In this document: piece by piece, positions 34,216 through 45,736 of the stretch
Layout: every line of letters begins with the position of its first letter
How positions within the stretch are numbered: position 1 is the first letter of the stretch
Source: Pyronema omphalodes
Taxonomy: Eukaryota > Ascomycota > Pezizomycetes > Pezizales > Pyronemataceae
Assembly (NCBI GenBank): GCA_024516155.1
Contig: JAJJXM010000119.1
Span: forward strand, 1 to 64,000
DNA length: 64,000 nucleotides
Direction: 5' to 3'
Notes under the pieces: model-generated
What the model saw: the letters and a program-made list of their open reading frames with translations, nothing else
What the model was told of the DNA's origin: nothing
The model's database searches: none
Translations under genes and position numbers: made by a program

Positions 34216-35692
34216 CCCTATGGTACAAGAAAACGAGTGAGAGTGGTTTAGTTCAAACACCTTCGTGATTTAGCTAAACACTGAAAGTGTTTAGTTAAAC
34301 ACCCTAAACACCAAAGTTGTTTGGTCTGATTTAAGGTGTTTAGCTAAACCACCCGTCGTGGTTTGAAAGTGTTTAGTTAAACACCCCGAAACACCGAAGT
34401 TGTTTAGTGTGATTTACGGTGTTTAGCTAAACCACCTAGCGTTGTTTAGTTAAACAACTACCTTGATTTTTTTTTGTGGGGTTTATTTAAACACCCTAGG
34501 GGTGTTTAAATAAACACCTTCTTTTTCGCTTATTCTTTTGGGTCTATTTAAACCATCCAAAGTGCTTTAAATAAACACCCAATTCGTGTTTAGGGATGTT
34601 TAAATAAACACCTTCTTTTTCGCTTATTCTTTGGTGTTTATTTAAACACGCTAGGGGTGTTTAAATAGACACCTTCTTCTTCGCTTATTCTTCGGGGTTT
34701 ATTTGAACTATCCTCTGATGTTTAAATAAACATCTACAGTCCACTTCCTAGGGATGGCTTTTCCATGGTTCATATAAATCACCCTGCAGTGTTCTACTGA
34801 ATATTCAGTTTTAAACTGTAGAGCTGTGTTCTGCTTATGTTTGTTGATGGAAGTGGATATTGCCTTAATGCGCATCCCTTCCTTATGTTCTGTTCGTTCT
34901 GCCGTTGTTCCTCGTTCTTCATCCATTTCATTCACTTGTTTCTCCACCTCCATCTTTCCCTCTTGTTTAACTCTAAGTTTTTCCCCATGTCAAATGTTTG
35001 TCCCTCAAATAGAATTTGCCTGTTCATACACCATACGCCACTGGAGGGAAAAAAGAGAGAGAGGGGGGGGGATTGGGATATGAACTTCCAGATACTCGCT
35101 GAGTCAAGTACTGCAAACCAACCCCACAAATATCTACAATGCGAACCAGACAAACAGTATGCTCAGACAACCTAAGTATATTTACTGAAGCGAACCATGA
35201 TTCCAGCATATATAAGGGTCCATTACGAAAGGCACAAAGCAAATGGTACTACACAGAGAGGAGGAGCAGGAGTAGGAGGGGTGAGGAGGGAGGTGGGAGG
35301 TTCCTGTATGTATAGATAGAAGACCTGGCAATAGCTAGAAACATGTTACATAATGAGCGAGTGGTTTAGTAATTCATTTAACACATTTAAGAAATATCTG
35401 AGGTGCTTGATCAAACCACTATTGTGCAAGGTGTTTGGAGGTGTTTGAAAAGGTGTTTAAAATTGTTTAGTAGGTGTTTAAAAAGGTGTTTAATTCGGTG
35501 TTTAGTAGGTGTTTAGTAGGTGTTTAAAGGTGTTTAGTAGGTGTTTAAAGAGGTGTTTAAAAAGGTGTTTAAAATTGTTTAGTAGGTGTTTAACAAGGTG
35601 TTTAGTAAATGAGTTTTGTGGGTGTTTGAATTAAAAACCTTCTGTGGTTTAAAGTGTGGTTTGATTAAACACCTTTTTTTTGTACCACAGGG
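34216..35692. mobile_element. Element S, copy 2
   Basis: Ends CCCTATGGTACAAG and TTGTACCACAGGG, matching copy 1 at 21145-22693 in the same orientation. A possible 4-base duplication GATA lies outside (34212-34215 and 35693-35696). The left subterminal block of GTGTTTA/TAAACAC words, the central 700 bases and the right array are all shared; the right array is shorter here. It has no coding capacity of its own and so is presumably mobilised by a transposase encoded elsewhere. Confidence 0.75.
35431..35608. repeat. Variable GGTGTTTA array in element S copy 2
   Basis: About 14 GGTGTTTA-type words (GGTGTTTAAA, GGTGTTTAGTA, ATTGTTTAGTA) at 10 to 13 base spacing; the counterpart of 22411-22610. Confidence 0.85.
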
Positions 35693-36358
35693 GATATGGA
35701 TGAACGCTCGCAATCTGACTGTGGAGAATCAAATAACATACGCAAGATTTGTTCAAATAATTATTATTAAATTCTTGAGTAGCCCAATATAATAATACAT
35801 AGAAGTTATAGCGCAGAGGGTTAGTACGATAGTCATTTTCCTGAGTCATGTATACCGTTACAGAATAAAATGTATTTTTTGCATGGATTAGCAATCGGTG
35901 AGGCTTTTGAAAGGCTGCTATCGCATCACACGGAAAGCAGTCACCAAGCATAGGAATGTACGTGGAAATTGACTGCCTTCTAACGCTAATGATGCTCACA
36001 CACTAGTCTGTTATATGAAGATTCTTTTGGTGTCTGGAACATGGGCCGTCCCAGAGTATTGTAAGTGGATAAGTTTTCAACTAATCCCCTCTACGGCCAT
36101 GAAAATTCTGTGCTCCAAACAAGATAGGGGTTAAGATTGCAATACCGCTACATAATAATGCGACTGACGAGTTAACATCCTGGAACGGTTTTGAGGAAAA
36201 ATTAAAATAGGAATCCGCCAGCCCCAATGAAAACTGCGCTATACAATCTTCATCCAACTATTTCAAAATTTCCAATATTCTTGAACAAAATTACATAGAC
36301 CCTTATTGCAGGGTAAGGAATGCAGCAATAACCATGCATAAAAACAATCAGACGCCAC
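35693..36358. other. No recognised gene
   Basis: A 116-codon minus frame at 35999-35649 crosses into element S and is not credible as a gene. The rest is the 3' flank of MT4. Confidence 0.4.
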
Positions 36359-37664
36359 TTAACTAGCTCCATTGGGCTTTCTACCATACACACGATAGCT
36401 ATTCTTTGATCAGCATACTTGCTACGTTTTCCACCGGATAGTTAAGTGAGGATACGTACTATTTGACGTACATGTGATAATTTTTGTTTCGAACCGCAGC
36501 AAGTGCAGCGTTGCAAATCGCATGAGCTTTTTCGGCTTCCATGCCCAAGATCCTTGTGAATGCCGCCATTCCATAGCTTTCAAATGCAGTCTCGCAGTTA
36601 AGCAATGCCATTGCACCGATCGTCTTTTGCTTTGGATCCTTTGGCCATGGGCCTAAGGGCTCTTTAGCTTCCAGTGCATGTACGTCCTCAAAACCCGCCT
36701 TCTCCAATAGCATCTTCATGGATTCCAGCTCTTGGGCCGGCCGCCCCATTTTCATCAACGATTCTCGCAAATAGTTTGTGTATATCTTCATGCCGTTATC
36801 AGGCTTCATCGTCCCGTCATCGCAGTTGACTGTAATGCTATATTCGCAGAGTTCAACGTAACCTCCGGGGATGGTACAACTACGGACTCAGGTCAGAGAT
36901 GCAATAGATGAATTGGGTGACATACCGCATAAGCTCAGTTACAAGATGGTTCCAGTTACTAACACCGGAGGCAATATTCCGACAGTGAATAAAATCGAAA
37001 GAGTTCTAGTATTGAAATTTGTCAATATCCCTTAATCCAGGATTCGCAGAGATCTTGTGGAGTACGGCAGCTAACATTTGCGAAGGTCCATTCCAGCATG
37101 GCGTCGTCTACTTCGAAGCGGCTAACAAAAACATTAGCTGGGCTACAAGTTGAGAAAATCAAAACTTACCAATTGGTCGGAACCCAGTCCGGCTGTATGG
37201 GGCTGAGATCAGTACCAATAACTTCCGCCATTGGATATTGATCTGCCATGTCTATAGCCCAGATACCTGTACCTGTGCCGATGTCCAAGATCCGATGTGG
37301 CTCGTGAAGGGGAGCCTCGTGGAGCTTATTATCCCATACCATTCGCATGATTTCATGGTTCAAGTCCAGTCTGCACTGTTTCTCAATAACTATTCTTAAA
37401 TGCCCTTACAGTCTAGGCAACATACCGATCCTGTTCTTTCTCGTCTGTTGGCAGAAGGTATTTATCAGGGCCATAGTAGGCGTGATATCGCCGACCATTC
37501 TCAAATATATACTCATTTACTGATGATGATAGGCTTGCTGTGCTTGTATCATATCCTGCGGAATCATAGTTCTCATCTTCGGGCCTTTCGAGCTGCAAAA
37601 TTAGTTACGATACCATGGGAGTACTGACAGTAAAACTCACCACTGATGGATCAACCTCGAGCAT
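36359..37664 (-). CDS. MT4: SAM-dependent methyltransferase, LaeA-like/UMTA family
   Basis: Minus-strand seven-exon model from ATG 37664 (MLEVDPSV) to TAA 36361-36359. Exon 2 is LERPEDENYDSAGYDTSTAS to KEQDR; exon 3 has ILDIGTGTGIWAIDMADQYP and VIGTDLSPIQPDWVPTN; exon 4 CRFEVDDAMLEWTFAN; exon 5 NSFDFIHCRNIASGVSNWNH; exon 6 CTIPGGYVELCEYSITVNC to RNKNYHMYVK; exon 7 YRVYGRKPNGAS. The FKD|D sequence at the exon 4/5 joint of the other copies is FAN|N here, a small local change. SAM motifs are intact. Confidence 0.88.
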
Positions 37665-37730
37665 TGCGTTTACTAGTAGTGAGTTCCGTACTGTGCTAAT
37701 GAAATGGGCTGAGGCTTTCTGGTAGACCTT

Positions 37731-37753
37731 CGGGGTGCCAATTGATATAGACG
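37731..37753 (-). promoter_or_regulatory. Core promoter box of MT4
   Basis: Minus strand CGTCTATATCAATTGGCACC followed by CCG, about 70 to 90 bases before the start; TATATCAAT-GG replaces TATATTAATCGG of MT7. Confidence 0.5.
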
Positions 37754-40700
37754 TTGATAACATACCGCCGGCGTGACAAAACGTGGGGGGTAGTGCATAT
37801 AAGTCTGTGAGATAGTGTATGACCCTCATGGACTTGTTAGATGTCCACACGCAGTACCTGCATTTTGAAGACGCAGGGGACGCCAGGGGTACACGTATCA
37901 TCAGCACCTACCTATTCCGCACAGTTGAGTTATGATTTTTCAATCAAATTCTACATATATCATTCTCGCCACGCTTTTTGACATTTTGTGATAGCACAGC
38001 ATGACAGGATGCTTAGCCGTCTGCACCTTGCACCCGTCGCTCGGTGAAGCACCGTTACCGAGCGTCAGGCAGAGCGCACCGTTACTCTTTCCATAGGCCT
38101 GCAGCCAAGAAGAAACGCTGGAATCAAAACGTAGATAGTCAGTCGACTACGACAGCCAAAATTGTTAAATTACTCAGTAACGAAACAAATTAACTGCTCT
38201 TCGTGCTCTGTTTCGCCTAATTCAGTTGTAAGGCGCCAACGTCATAATTAAGCGCGGTGTCATTCCTGTTATGTCGCTCCGGGATTTCCGCCGTTCCCCC
38301 CTTACCCCCGCTAGCATGGATGATCCAAAAAATAGCCTGCCAGTTAGTACGGCTAGCACGATGCGTCCTCAACTCCCGCAACAAGCCCTCCGCCGACCGT
38401 TCATATTGTGGGGGACATACTGTATTACAAAAGCGCGCGGGTGATGAGAGGCCGCTATATCTCCGCCGTTGTGTTACCACGACAGGGCTTGTAACGGGTA
38501 TTGAAATGGGCTTGACTGGTATAATGGTTTTCTGAGGGTTTGGCTCGCTTGCGACGCCGCTCTTTGCCATCCCCAATATAACGCATATGTGCCTACAAAA
38601 AGTGGATTCATCATAGGTTTTGGCGCCAAAAACCTACTTCTTTCAAGATAGTGTTCTGAAAAAGCTGATGAAATGTATACCAGATGTCAACAATCAGAAG
38701 TATTTTCATCGGTACACCAAGTATATGTCCTCTGTTTTCGCCCATGCCAAGCACCTTGATGTTCAACACCAATATGCGCATCCTTGATGAGAATCACACG
38801 CCGCATAGCATGGCCGGCCTATTGACCCTCTTCACCCCAAAGAATGTACACTTAGGATGTTCCCAAGTCATAGTTACACGCTCAGCAATTAGGGATTTGG
38901 GTTGCTAAATCTGATATTTGAAGGCGAGATTCAATCAAAATTTGTCTCCCTTGACACTGGGCATAAAAGCACTTTTGGCGTGTAGGAAAGGCACCTTATA
39001 ACTGCTTTTTCGGGTGAGTTTTATCCGTCTCACTTGCAACCCAGACTGCTGGTGTATTTGTTCGTTGCTGAGAACCTTTCAGTTCAATGACGTTACGCCC
39101 GACTAAACGCAAACGCTCCAAGCGCTTGATACCTGCTTCACTTGTTCAGTATGACCTGCCATGCACAAGCCGGCTTATTTTCAGAGTATCTTGTGGATGA
39201 GCAGTCACTACATCAAGAAACGTAATGAAAGAGGGTATCGTGCTTCTGGAGGAATCTGTTTACCATTCCGTTTTACCATGAACTCTCGAGTCCGGCGCAC
39301 CGCTTGTTGAGTGGAGAAGTGTTGTCTGTCAACTGATGCATGGCCAGGCCAGTAATCTGGGGGCACACCACCGGCATACGGCGCTACAAGCATCATACAT
39401 ATATGAGGTTTAACGCCTCATCCAAGACAGCTGATTATTAAGAGGAAAGTCAGCTATCAGATCCCGCAACTGCATCACAAAAATTACTTACATACATCCC
39501 TTCCGATGCCATGTACATACATATAACACGAGGTATAATATAAACTAGCACGGTAGACCCTCAGCGTTCAGACTGCTTTGGCAACCATATACATACTCCG
39601 CTTTGTGTGCCGAAGCATATTCAGATGCGATGGCGTATGTTCTTGGCATTCATGCACTGTCCATGCCCCGCAGTTTAAAAGCGGTAATCCTGAGGTCTCA
39701 GAAATTGCACCTTGCTTATCAAACGACCTGGTGTCCTTGACAGAGAAACGCGCGTGACAGATCATAAATTTGCGACGTCAAGCGTAAATCGTCCATACAT
39801 GCACCCAAAAGCACTAAAAAGGCTACATCTGTAGTAAAACTTCACGTGCACGGACGCTCACTCGAAGCAAGTATAAACAAGCAGTTCACTTAGCCCATTA
39901 CCCATGGATTGGACGATGAGCTGCTAGAACCTAGCCCAAACTATGTCCTTCAGTTCAGTATTATACAGAACAAAAGAACGGTATGTTTAAAACATTGAGA
40001 ACGGTGCAACGAGCTGACCCCGGGGTGCGCTGGATCACTGGAAATCACTTGCACTAAGACAACCTCTACATATATAGAAACAACTTCAGTATCGGACTGT
40101 GCCCGGGGCCGAAGTTTTCCGCGGAAACGATATGGGAGAATACATACAGACTGTCATATTTTGTTTGAATCCGCATGATCTACAGATTACGGCCGTCGTA
40201 TTGGATAGCCTTTCTATGTACAATAACCGCCCATAAAGTGCACTTTATCGGTTGCATTATTTCCCCGTGGGAGCAGCTACAACCGCAAGTGAAAGTGCAT
40301 AATGATGACGGATCACCTAGCGTACATCCAATGACTTTATAAGTGCAGATCATAAGAATACCGTAGGATTAAAAATCTGCCTGCTGTTTGATACACGCAC
40401 GGAGAAATTTCATTCTCCGTGGGGCCTATAAATCTGAAGAGAATATCCAGATGCAATACGGCAGCAGAATGCCATGCCGAAACGGCAGTTGTGAAGTATC
40501 ACGGATATTCTATCTGTTTTGCCGTGACGCGAACAACGGGAGATGAAGCGAGAATGCAGAATATCTCCTCGGTTGACCTTCAGACATCATTGCACACCGG
40601 AGAGTAGGAAGTGCAATTTCATAGGACGTGGCTTATCATTCACCCCCAATGAAAAGAGGAAAAGTGGAGATAAGAAGGAACTACGGTTGTATGTTTGTGG

Positions 40701-40854
40701 GTGCAGAACTACAGGATAGCCAGAGGCCCCGCGAAGCGCACTTACAACTGAAATACCGGCACGATGGTTGCGTGATACAAAAAGGAGAATGAATTTTGAT
40801 TCTGCATTCCCGCCGGCTATCCCCCATATTGTATCACATTGGCGGCTACAGATT
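37754..40854. other. Long stretch with no confidently recognised gene
   Basis: Apart from the frame at 38217-38576, only frames of about 60 to 75 codons occur, on both strands and without family features. A short-lived GC-rich island lies at 38250-38500. No repeat borders were found. A word run near 40190-40280 faintly resembles 19330-19430. Confidence 0.3.
38217..38576 (-). CDS. Possible hypothetical protein or transposon remnant
   Basis: An open minus-strand frame of 119 codons in a patch richer in GC than its surroundings. It reads MGMAKSGVASEPNPQ..., a Pro/Val/Thr-rich first third, then SAEGLLRELRTHRASRTNWQ. No domain is recognised. The base composition differs from nearby intergenic DNA, which suggests a transferred or mobile piece, but a 92-codon frame on the opposite strand makes coding status doubtful. 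Confidence 0.22.
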   Translation of the reverse strand: MGMAKSGVASEPNPQKTIIPVKPISIPVTSPVVVTQRRRYSGLSSPARFCNTVCPPQYERSAEGLLRELRTHRASRTNWQAIFWIIHASGGKGGTAEIPERHNRNDTALNYDVGALQLN

Positions 40855-40880
40855 GAACTCTATTTAACTCCGTGGGTTCC
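40855..40880 (+). promoter_or_regulatory. Core promoter box of MT5 (weakest match)
   Basis: GAACTCTATTTAACTCCGTG followed by GGTTCCC, about 75 to 100 bases upstream; the TATA core is TATTTAA rather than TATATTAA. Confidence 0.4.
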
Positions 40881-40953
40881 CAGGTTCTCAAGATACTAAC
40901 GGCATTGTCTCACTTCACTGCAGAACTCACAGAATACAACAAAAGTCAACGCG

Positions 40954-42446
40954 ATGCTCGAAGTCGATCCATCCGTAGTATGTTTTCAAATCCCAATATT
41001 TCAATTGTTTTTCTTCTAAAGAGCGTAGCTCGAACATCCTGAAGATGAGGACTATGATTCGGCGGGTTATGATACAAGCACTGCAAGCTTGTCCTCATCA
41101 GTGAATCAGTATATCTTCGAGAACGGCCGCCGATACCACGCTTATTATGGACCCGATAAGTATCTCATGCCAACAGATGAGAAGGAACAAGATCGGTATG
41201 CTATGACTGGATTACAAGGGCGATCAATCGGAAACATCTTTGTGTCTGGATACTGAACGGTGGTAAAGACTAGACTTGCACCATGAAATGATGCGGATGG
41301 TGTGGAACGATAAGCTTCATGAGGCACCCCTTGAAGAACCTCATCGCATCTTGGATATCGGCACTGGAACAGGTATATGGGCTATCGATATGGCAGATCA
41401 ATATCCCATGGCGGAGGTTATCGGAACAGATTTGAGTCCCATACAACCAGACTGGGTCCCGGTCAACTGGTAGGCTTCTATTACCTCTACTTCTAGCAAA
41501 GCTAAATAGCTAATTTAATGATCAGTCGCTTCGAGGTCGACGACGCCATGTTAGAATGGACCTTCAAGGACGTACGTTCACCATTTGTGAGATATTATAA
41601 AGATCTTCAATGAAGAAATATTGATATCTCATGGTCTAGGACTATTTTGACTTTATACACTGTCGGAATATTGCATCAGGCGTTAGCGACTGGGACCATC
41701 TTGTGACCCAGCTCATGCGGTAAGGAATGAATTACTTCTTTATTAACGATTCTGACCCTGCTCGGCAGCTGTTCTAGACCAGGAGGTTATGTAGAGCTGT
41801 GTGAATACAGCATCACTGTCGAATGCGACGACGGTACGATGAAACCAGATAATGGTGTGAAGGTATGCACGGACTATTTAAGAGAATCCATGATCAAGAT
41901 GGGGCGGCCACCGCCAGAGCTAGAAATGATGAAGATGGTCTTGGAGAAAGCAGGGTTCGAGGATATTCATGCATCGGAAGTTAAGGAACCTATGGGACCA
42001 TGGCCAAAGGACCCTAGACAAAAGAGGATTGGAGCAATGTCACTTCTCAACTGTGAGACGGGAATAGAAAGCTATGGACTGGCAGCGTTCACTAGGGTAT
42101 TGGGCATGGAAGTCGATAAAGCTCGTGCCGTATGCAAAGCTGCGCTTGCAGCAGTTCGCAACAAAAACTATCATACTTACACTAAATAGTACGTACCGTT
42201 ACTCCCGCATTGTGAAGTAAATATTGTATATATTCTAACAAACAACATAGCTATCGCGTGTACGGACGAAAGCCGAAGGGTGTTGATCAAGCGCTGCCTG
42301 ATTGTGATGACGTTTTTCGTTATGTTGTATCAATTACTGTTTCGTATGAGACAATGTTACCTAGTTTTGTCATACGCTTTTCTTTTTACACGGCTATGTA
42401 CCATAAAATGATCAAATGTGGATTTTTTCTTGTCTTCAACTGGTAG
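40954..42446 (+). CDS. MT5: SAM-dependent methyltransferase, LaeA-like/UMTA family, with extended C-terminus
   Basis: From ATG 40954 (MLEVDPSV) with the family's seven exons. Exon 2 LEHPEDEDYDSAGYD; exon 3 LDLHHEMMRMVWNDKLHE and ILDIGTGTGIWAIDMADQYP; exon 4 CRFEVDDAMLEWTFKD; exon 5 DYFDFIHCRNIASGVSDWDH; exon 6 CSRPGGYVELCEYSITVEC to RNKNYHTYTK; exon 7 YRVYGRKPKGV. The paralogues stop within a few codons of YG(R/Q)KP, but here the frame continues about 52 codons to TAG 42444-42446 (DQALPDCDDVFRYVVSITVS... to LVFNW), a hydrophobic, aromatic tail read from what is 3' UTR in the others. The catalytic part appears intact. A hAT element lies just downstream at 42502. Confidence 0.86.
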
Positions 42447-42501
42447 TGACACATGTTTCATACGTCGACGAATTGGCCATAATTGCACTGGGAGACTCAT
42501 T

Positions 42502-43457
42502 CAGAGTTCGGCACGGTCCGTCCGGTCCCGTCCTGGGTTTGGACGGGACCGGACCGTCACTCGCGGTCCCGTCCTGAAGTAGGACCAGGACCGGCCGTCC
42601 TGGAGGCACCATGGACGGGACGGACCGCGGGCGACCGCGGGCGACCATGGGTGACCACGACTAGCGTCACAACCGGTCACTCGAAATCCGCAGTTTTTTT
42701 ACTACGCCTCATGTTGTTTTCCTTAGATAATTCTGATGCACTGCACAAACCAAAACCACCTATAAGGAATTTCTTGCAAACAAAAAAAAAACTATAATGA
42801 TGTATAAGAATGCTCCTTCTCCCGCCACTAAAATTCGTCCTTCCCCATGCTTCTGGAATGGAAACGACTCTCGAGAGGACAGGCAGGGTGTTCTGCTCCT
42901 AGTCGGAACAGGTGTAGAGAACGGCGATAAGAAAATTGGCATATTCTTGCTCTTCTGGGAATAGAGTGATGGCTGTTGATGCTTGACTTACACGGCAATG
43001 AAAGAAGTGGAAAATTCTTGCAGGTAGAAGATGGGAAGATAGAAGATAGAATGTGAAGGATAGAAGAAATATTTATAGCGGGAATTTACGTTACTAAGAA
43101 ACAAAAATAATACAAAACTACTATGAGCATTCAAACTATTGCTGGGTGGAGCGTGCACCTTCAGTGGGATGTAAAGGCTTTATTAAAGTGCAGCATGAAG
43201 GGTTCATTTACTACAGTGCTGAAAACGTCGCTGCTGCGGCCCATAGTATCTGGCAAACTTGAACCAAACCGCCCCCTGAAAACTAGTTCACCCGAAACCC
43301 ACGGTCCTGCCGTCACCCGCCGTCCCGTCCGGTCTTTTTGAGTTTGTGGACGGGACCGGACCACCTAGTGGCCGTCCGTCCAAAGTCATGGACGGGACCG
43401 GACGACCAGTGTGGTCCCGTCCGGTCCGCCGTCCTGGACGGACCGTGCCGAACTCTG
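42502..43457. mobile_element. hAT-type non-autonomous element, 956 bases
   Basis: The first 22 bases (beginning CAGAGTTCGGCACGGTCCGT) are perfectly repeated in reverse complement at the right end. An 8-base duplication GACTCATT flanks it exactly (42494-42501 and 43458-43465). CAG-starting ends and an 8-base duplication are hallmarks of hAT. Both subterminal 180 bases carry many GACGGGACCGGACC words in both orientations. No transposase frame is present. Fragments of the family occur near 2170, 14940, 23498 and 25410. Confidence 0.92.
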
Positions 43458-43465
43458 GACTCATT

Positions 43466-44354
43466 AGTAGTCGATAGGTATTCAAATGTCTATCTGAGGC
43501 TTGTCCGGGGTACACATTCTGCACGGAATTGACAATGGCCGTGAATCGGCAAAGCAGCAACTCCATAACTCCAACTATGGCAGGACCTGCGTACTGATCA
43601 GACACTGACAATAGTTCATGATGGAAATCCACAACTCCACTCTTCTGATCAGGCAGTCTCCACTCATATTCATCCATCGCGTCACTTTCTTCGGAGCTCA
43701 GACAAGGACATATTGGCTATGCTAGACAGGGCTCTCCCAGTCCATCAGAAACCCTTACCTGGGGTGCTGAGAACCTTGAACATTAGGAGATGTGTGACTT
43801 GAGTCACTCGACAATCTGATACCAATCGAAATGATGAACCAAGATGATGATAACTTCTGGTCCTGGTTGGTAGCACCCTAAAGGGATAACACCTGGACAT
43901 ACAAGCAAGATAGCCAATTACAATTTGCGAGCGGACAAAGGTATACGAAATCATGAAAGGTGAGATATTGGAGCATCAAATCAATGACGTTAAAATAGTC
44001 AATCCCGCCCATACGCCCAATATCACTCGGCTTAATATGAATCACGGAAATATCGTTATCGTCGAACAGCAATGCAAGATACGATTGCATGCTATCCTTA
44101 GCACCGTTTTCGACGCTCATGGCTCCTCAATCTACTGAAACCTACTACCGGCTCGCTCAATGGTCAACTTCCCTTATCAACACTTACTGTGAAGCTTTTT
44201 TACAAGGTTCCCAAATTCCAATACCTCCATTACCATGTTACTGAAGGAGATAGCAGATAAACTGAAACAACAGACATTCGGTGGTCTGGCGGACTTTCTG
44301 ACTTCTCCCTATCATGAGCCAAAACATATTCCGACACGGCAGCCTGTGTCATAT
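43466..44354. other. No confidently recognised gene; overlapping ORFs at 43878-44244
   Basis: A minus-strand frame of 80 codons (44120-43878, MSVENGAKDSMQSYLALLF...) and a plus-strand frame of 41 codons (44119-44244, MAPQSTETYYRLAQWSTSLI...) start from the same CATG. Both read like ordinary protein; either could be a first exon, but no following exon was found. Confidence 0.3.
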
Positions 44355-44875
44355 GGTGTCGGCCTCTTAGCAGGGCTAGCGTCATGGCAAAGTCTTGGCA
44401 GACACAAAACATAAATTCTGATTATTGAGCGCCGAGTGATGACTTATAAGTCAGTTTTCCGACAGAAGGCCACCAAACCCGATTAGTAAACATCGAGTGA
44501 TGGCCCCTGATCTTCATTTTCCGGAGCTGGGCCACCGAAACGAACTAGCGTAATATTATCATGTATCACTCGGCTTGTTTGACGCTCAATCCGGTATATA
44601 CCACACCCATTAGGGTATGGTGCGCATAATAGAGCCGCACTAGTGATGCATTCAAAAGTTCCCTCTGCCACCAAAACATGGATGACTCTGAAACGCTATC
44701 TACTCCACAACCATGCCTCCAAATCGAATTTTGGAACCCAGAATTGTTTTGCAAGTTCTATTTTACAAGATTTGGGCTTTAGAAGTAATTCTTTTTTTTC
44801 GTCGCGAGGTGGAGATACGGTCGGCGCGGGGCATTTGTTCTGAGGCCTCAGTCCCCTGTCGTGCTAGCTCTACTA
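44355..44875. repeat. Dispersed repeat R1, copy 2
   Basis: Partner of 2415-2935, same orientation and order of landmarks. It contains three of the CGAGTGAT words. The pairing ends sharply after the GAGGCCTCAG-CC-TGT-GTGCT-GCTCTACTA block. Confidence 0.65.
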
Positions 44876-45644
44876 TAAAGTGGCCAATACCATACATAGT
44901 TCGTACTGCACAACTTATGACCTGCAGTTCCAGATCGGAAATGGTCTCCCAGATTTTACTTCGTTTGATTTCAGTGTGTTGTTTACCTAATACATTGCAA
45001 ACGAATTACAAGATGAGCTATGTACTGTCTGCTAGTGTCACAAATGTCGGCCGTAGATTAAGTGCATAATATGTGCATGAGTTACCAACGTGCAATTTTG
45101 ACTTCCAATGGGAAAATCATGGCATACCGAATCGGGAATGGAAAACTGTCTTCCATTTCCATTATTAGGACGCCATATCATTTGCCGTGATACCGTAAAG
45201 CAAACCTCGCGGCGTGTTCCGAACATTGCCATGCGATGGAAGGGCTCACCAGGCGAATTTACCGCAGCGTGCCCAGGGCAGACCTGCAATTTTGTGATGC
45301 AACAATAATATAGACTTCACACATAGACAGTGATGCATGAGCAAAAGTGCCTAGTCGGTTTTTAGTTGAGGTAGCCTTTGTGACCTCCGGTGCACAAATA
45401 AAAGAAAAAAAGAAAGAAAAAAAAGAAAAAAAAAGAATAAAATGCTAATCGTGGGGAATTTGTATGCTTCTGCGATTATTGAAGAGCAACATGATTGCTT
45501 AAAACAACAGATGTGCGGATAACGAACTAGTACCGGCATAATAGTTATATGTAGAGCCCCGGAAAATTAGAAATCGACCTCACTGTACGCCCGTCCAGAC
45601 CCCTGTTACCCCCGCTTCTTATCATGTGGGCGGCTATTTGTCCA
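44876..45644. other. No recognised gene; A/AG-rich run at 45395-45442
   Basis: Opposed frames at 45038-45308 (83 and 66 codons) are not recognised. The region ends at the MT6 promoter. Confidence 0.35.
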
Positions 45645-45669
45645 ACTCTATATTAATTTGAAACGCCCG
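45645..45669 (+). promoter_or_regulatory. Core promoter box of MT6
   Basis: ACTCTATATTAATTTGAAAC followed by GCCC, about 70 to 92 bases upstream of the start. Confidence 0.6.
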
Positions 45670-45736
45670 GATCACCCAGACAATCATCTCCTGTCTTCTC
45701 AGAGCAGTATTCACATAACAGAAAAAAGTCAAAGCA

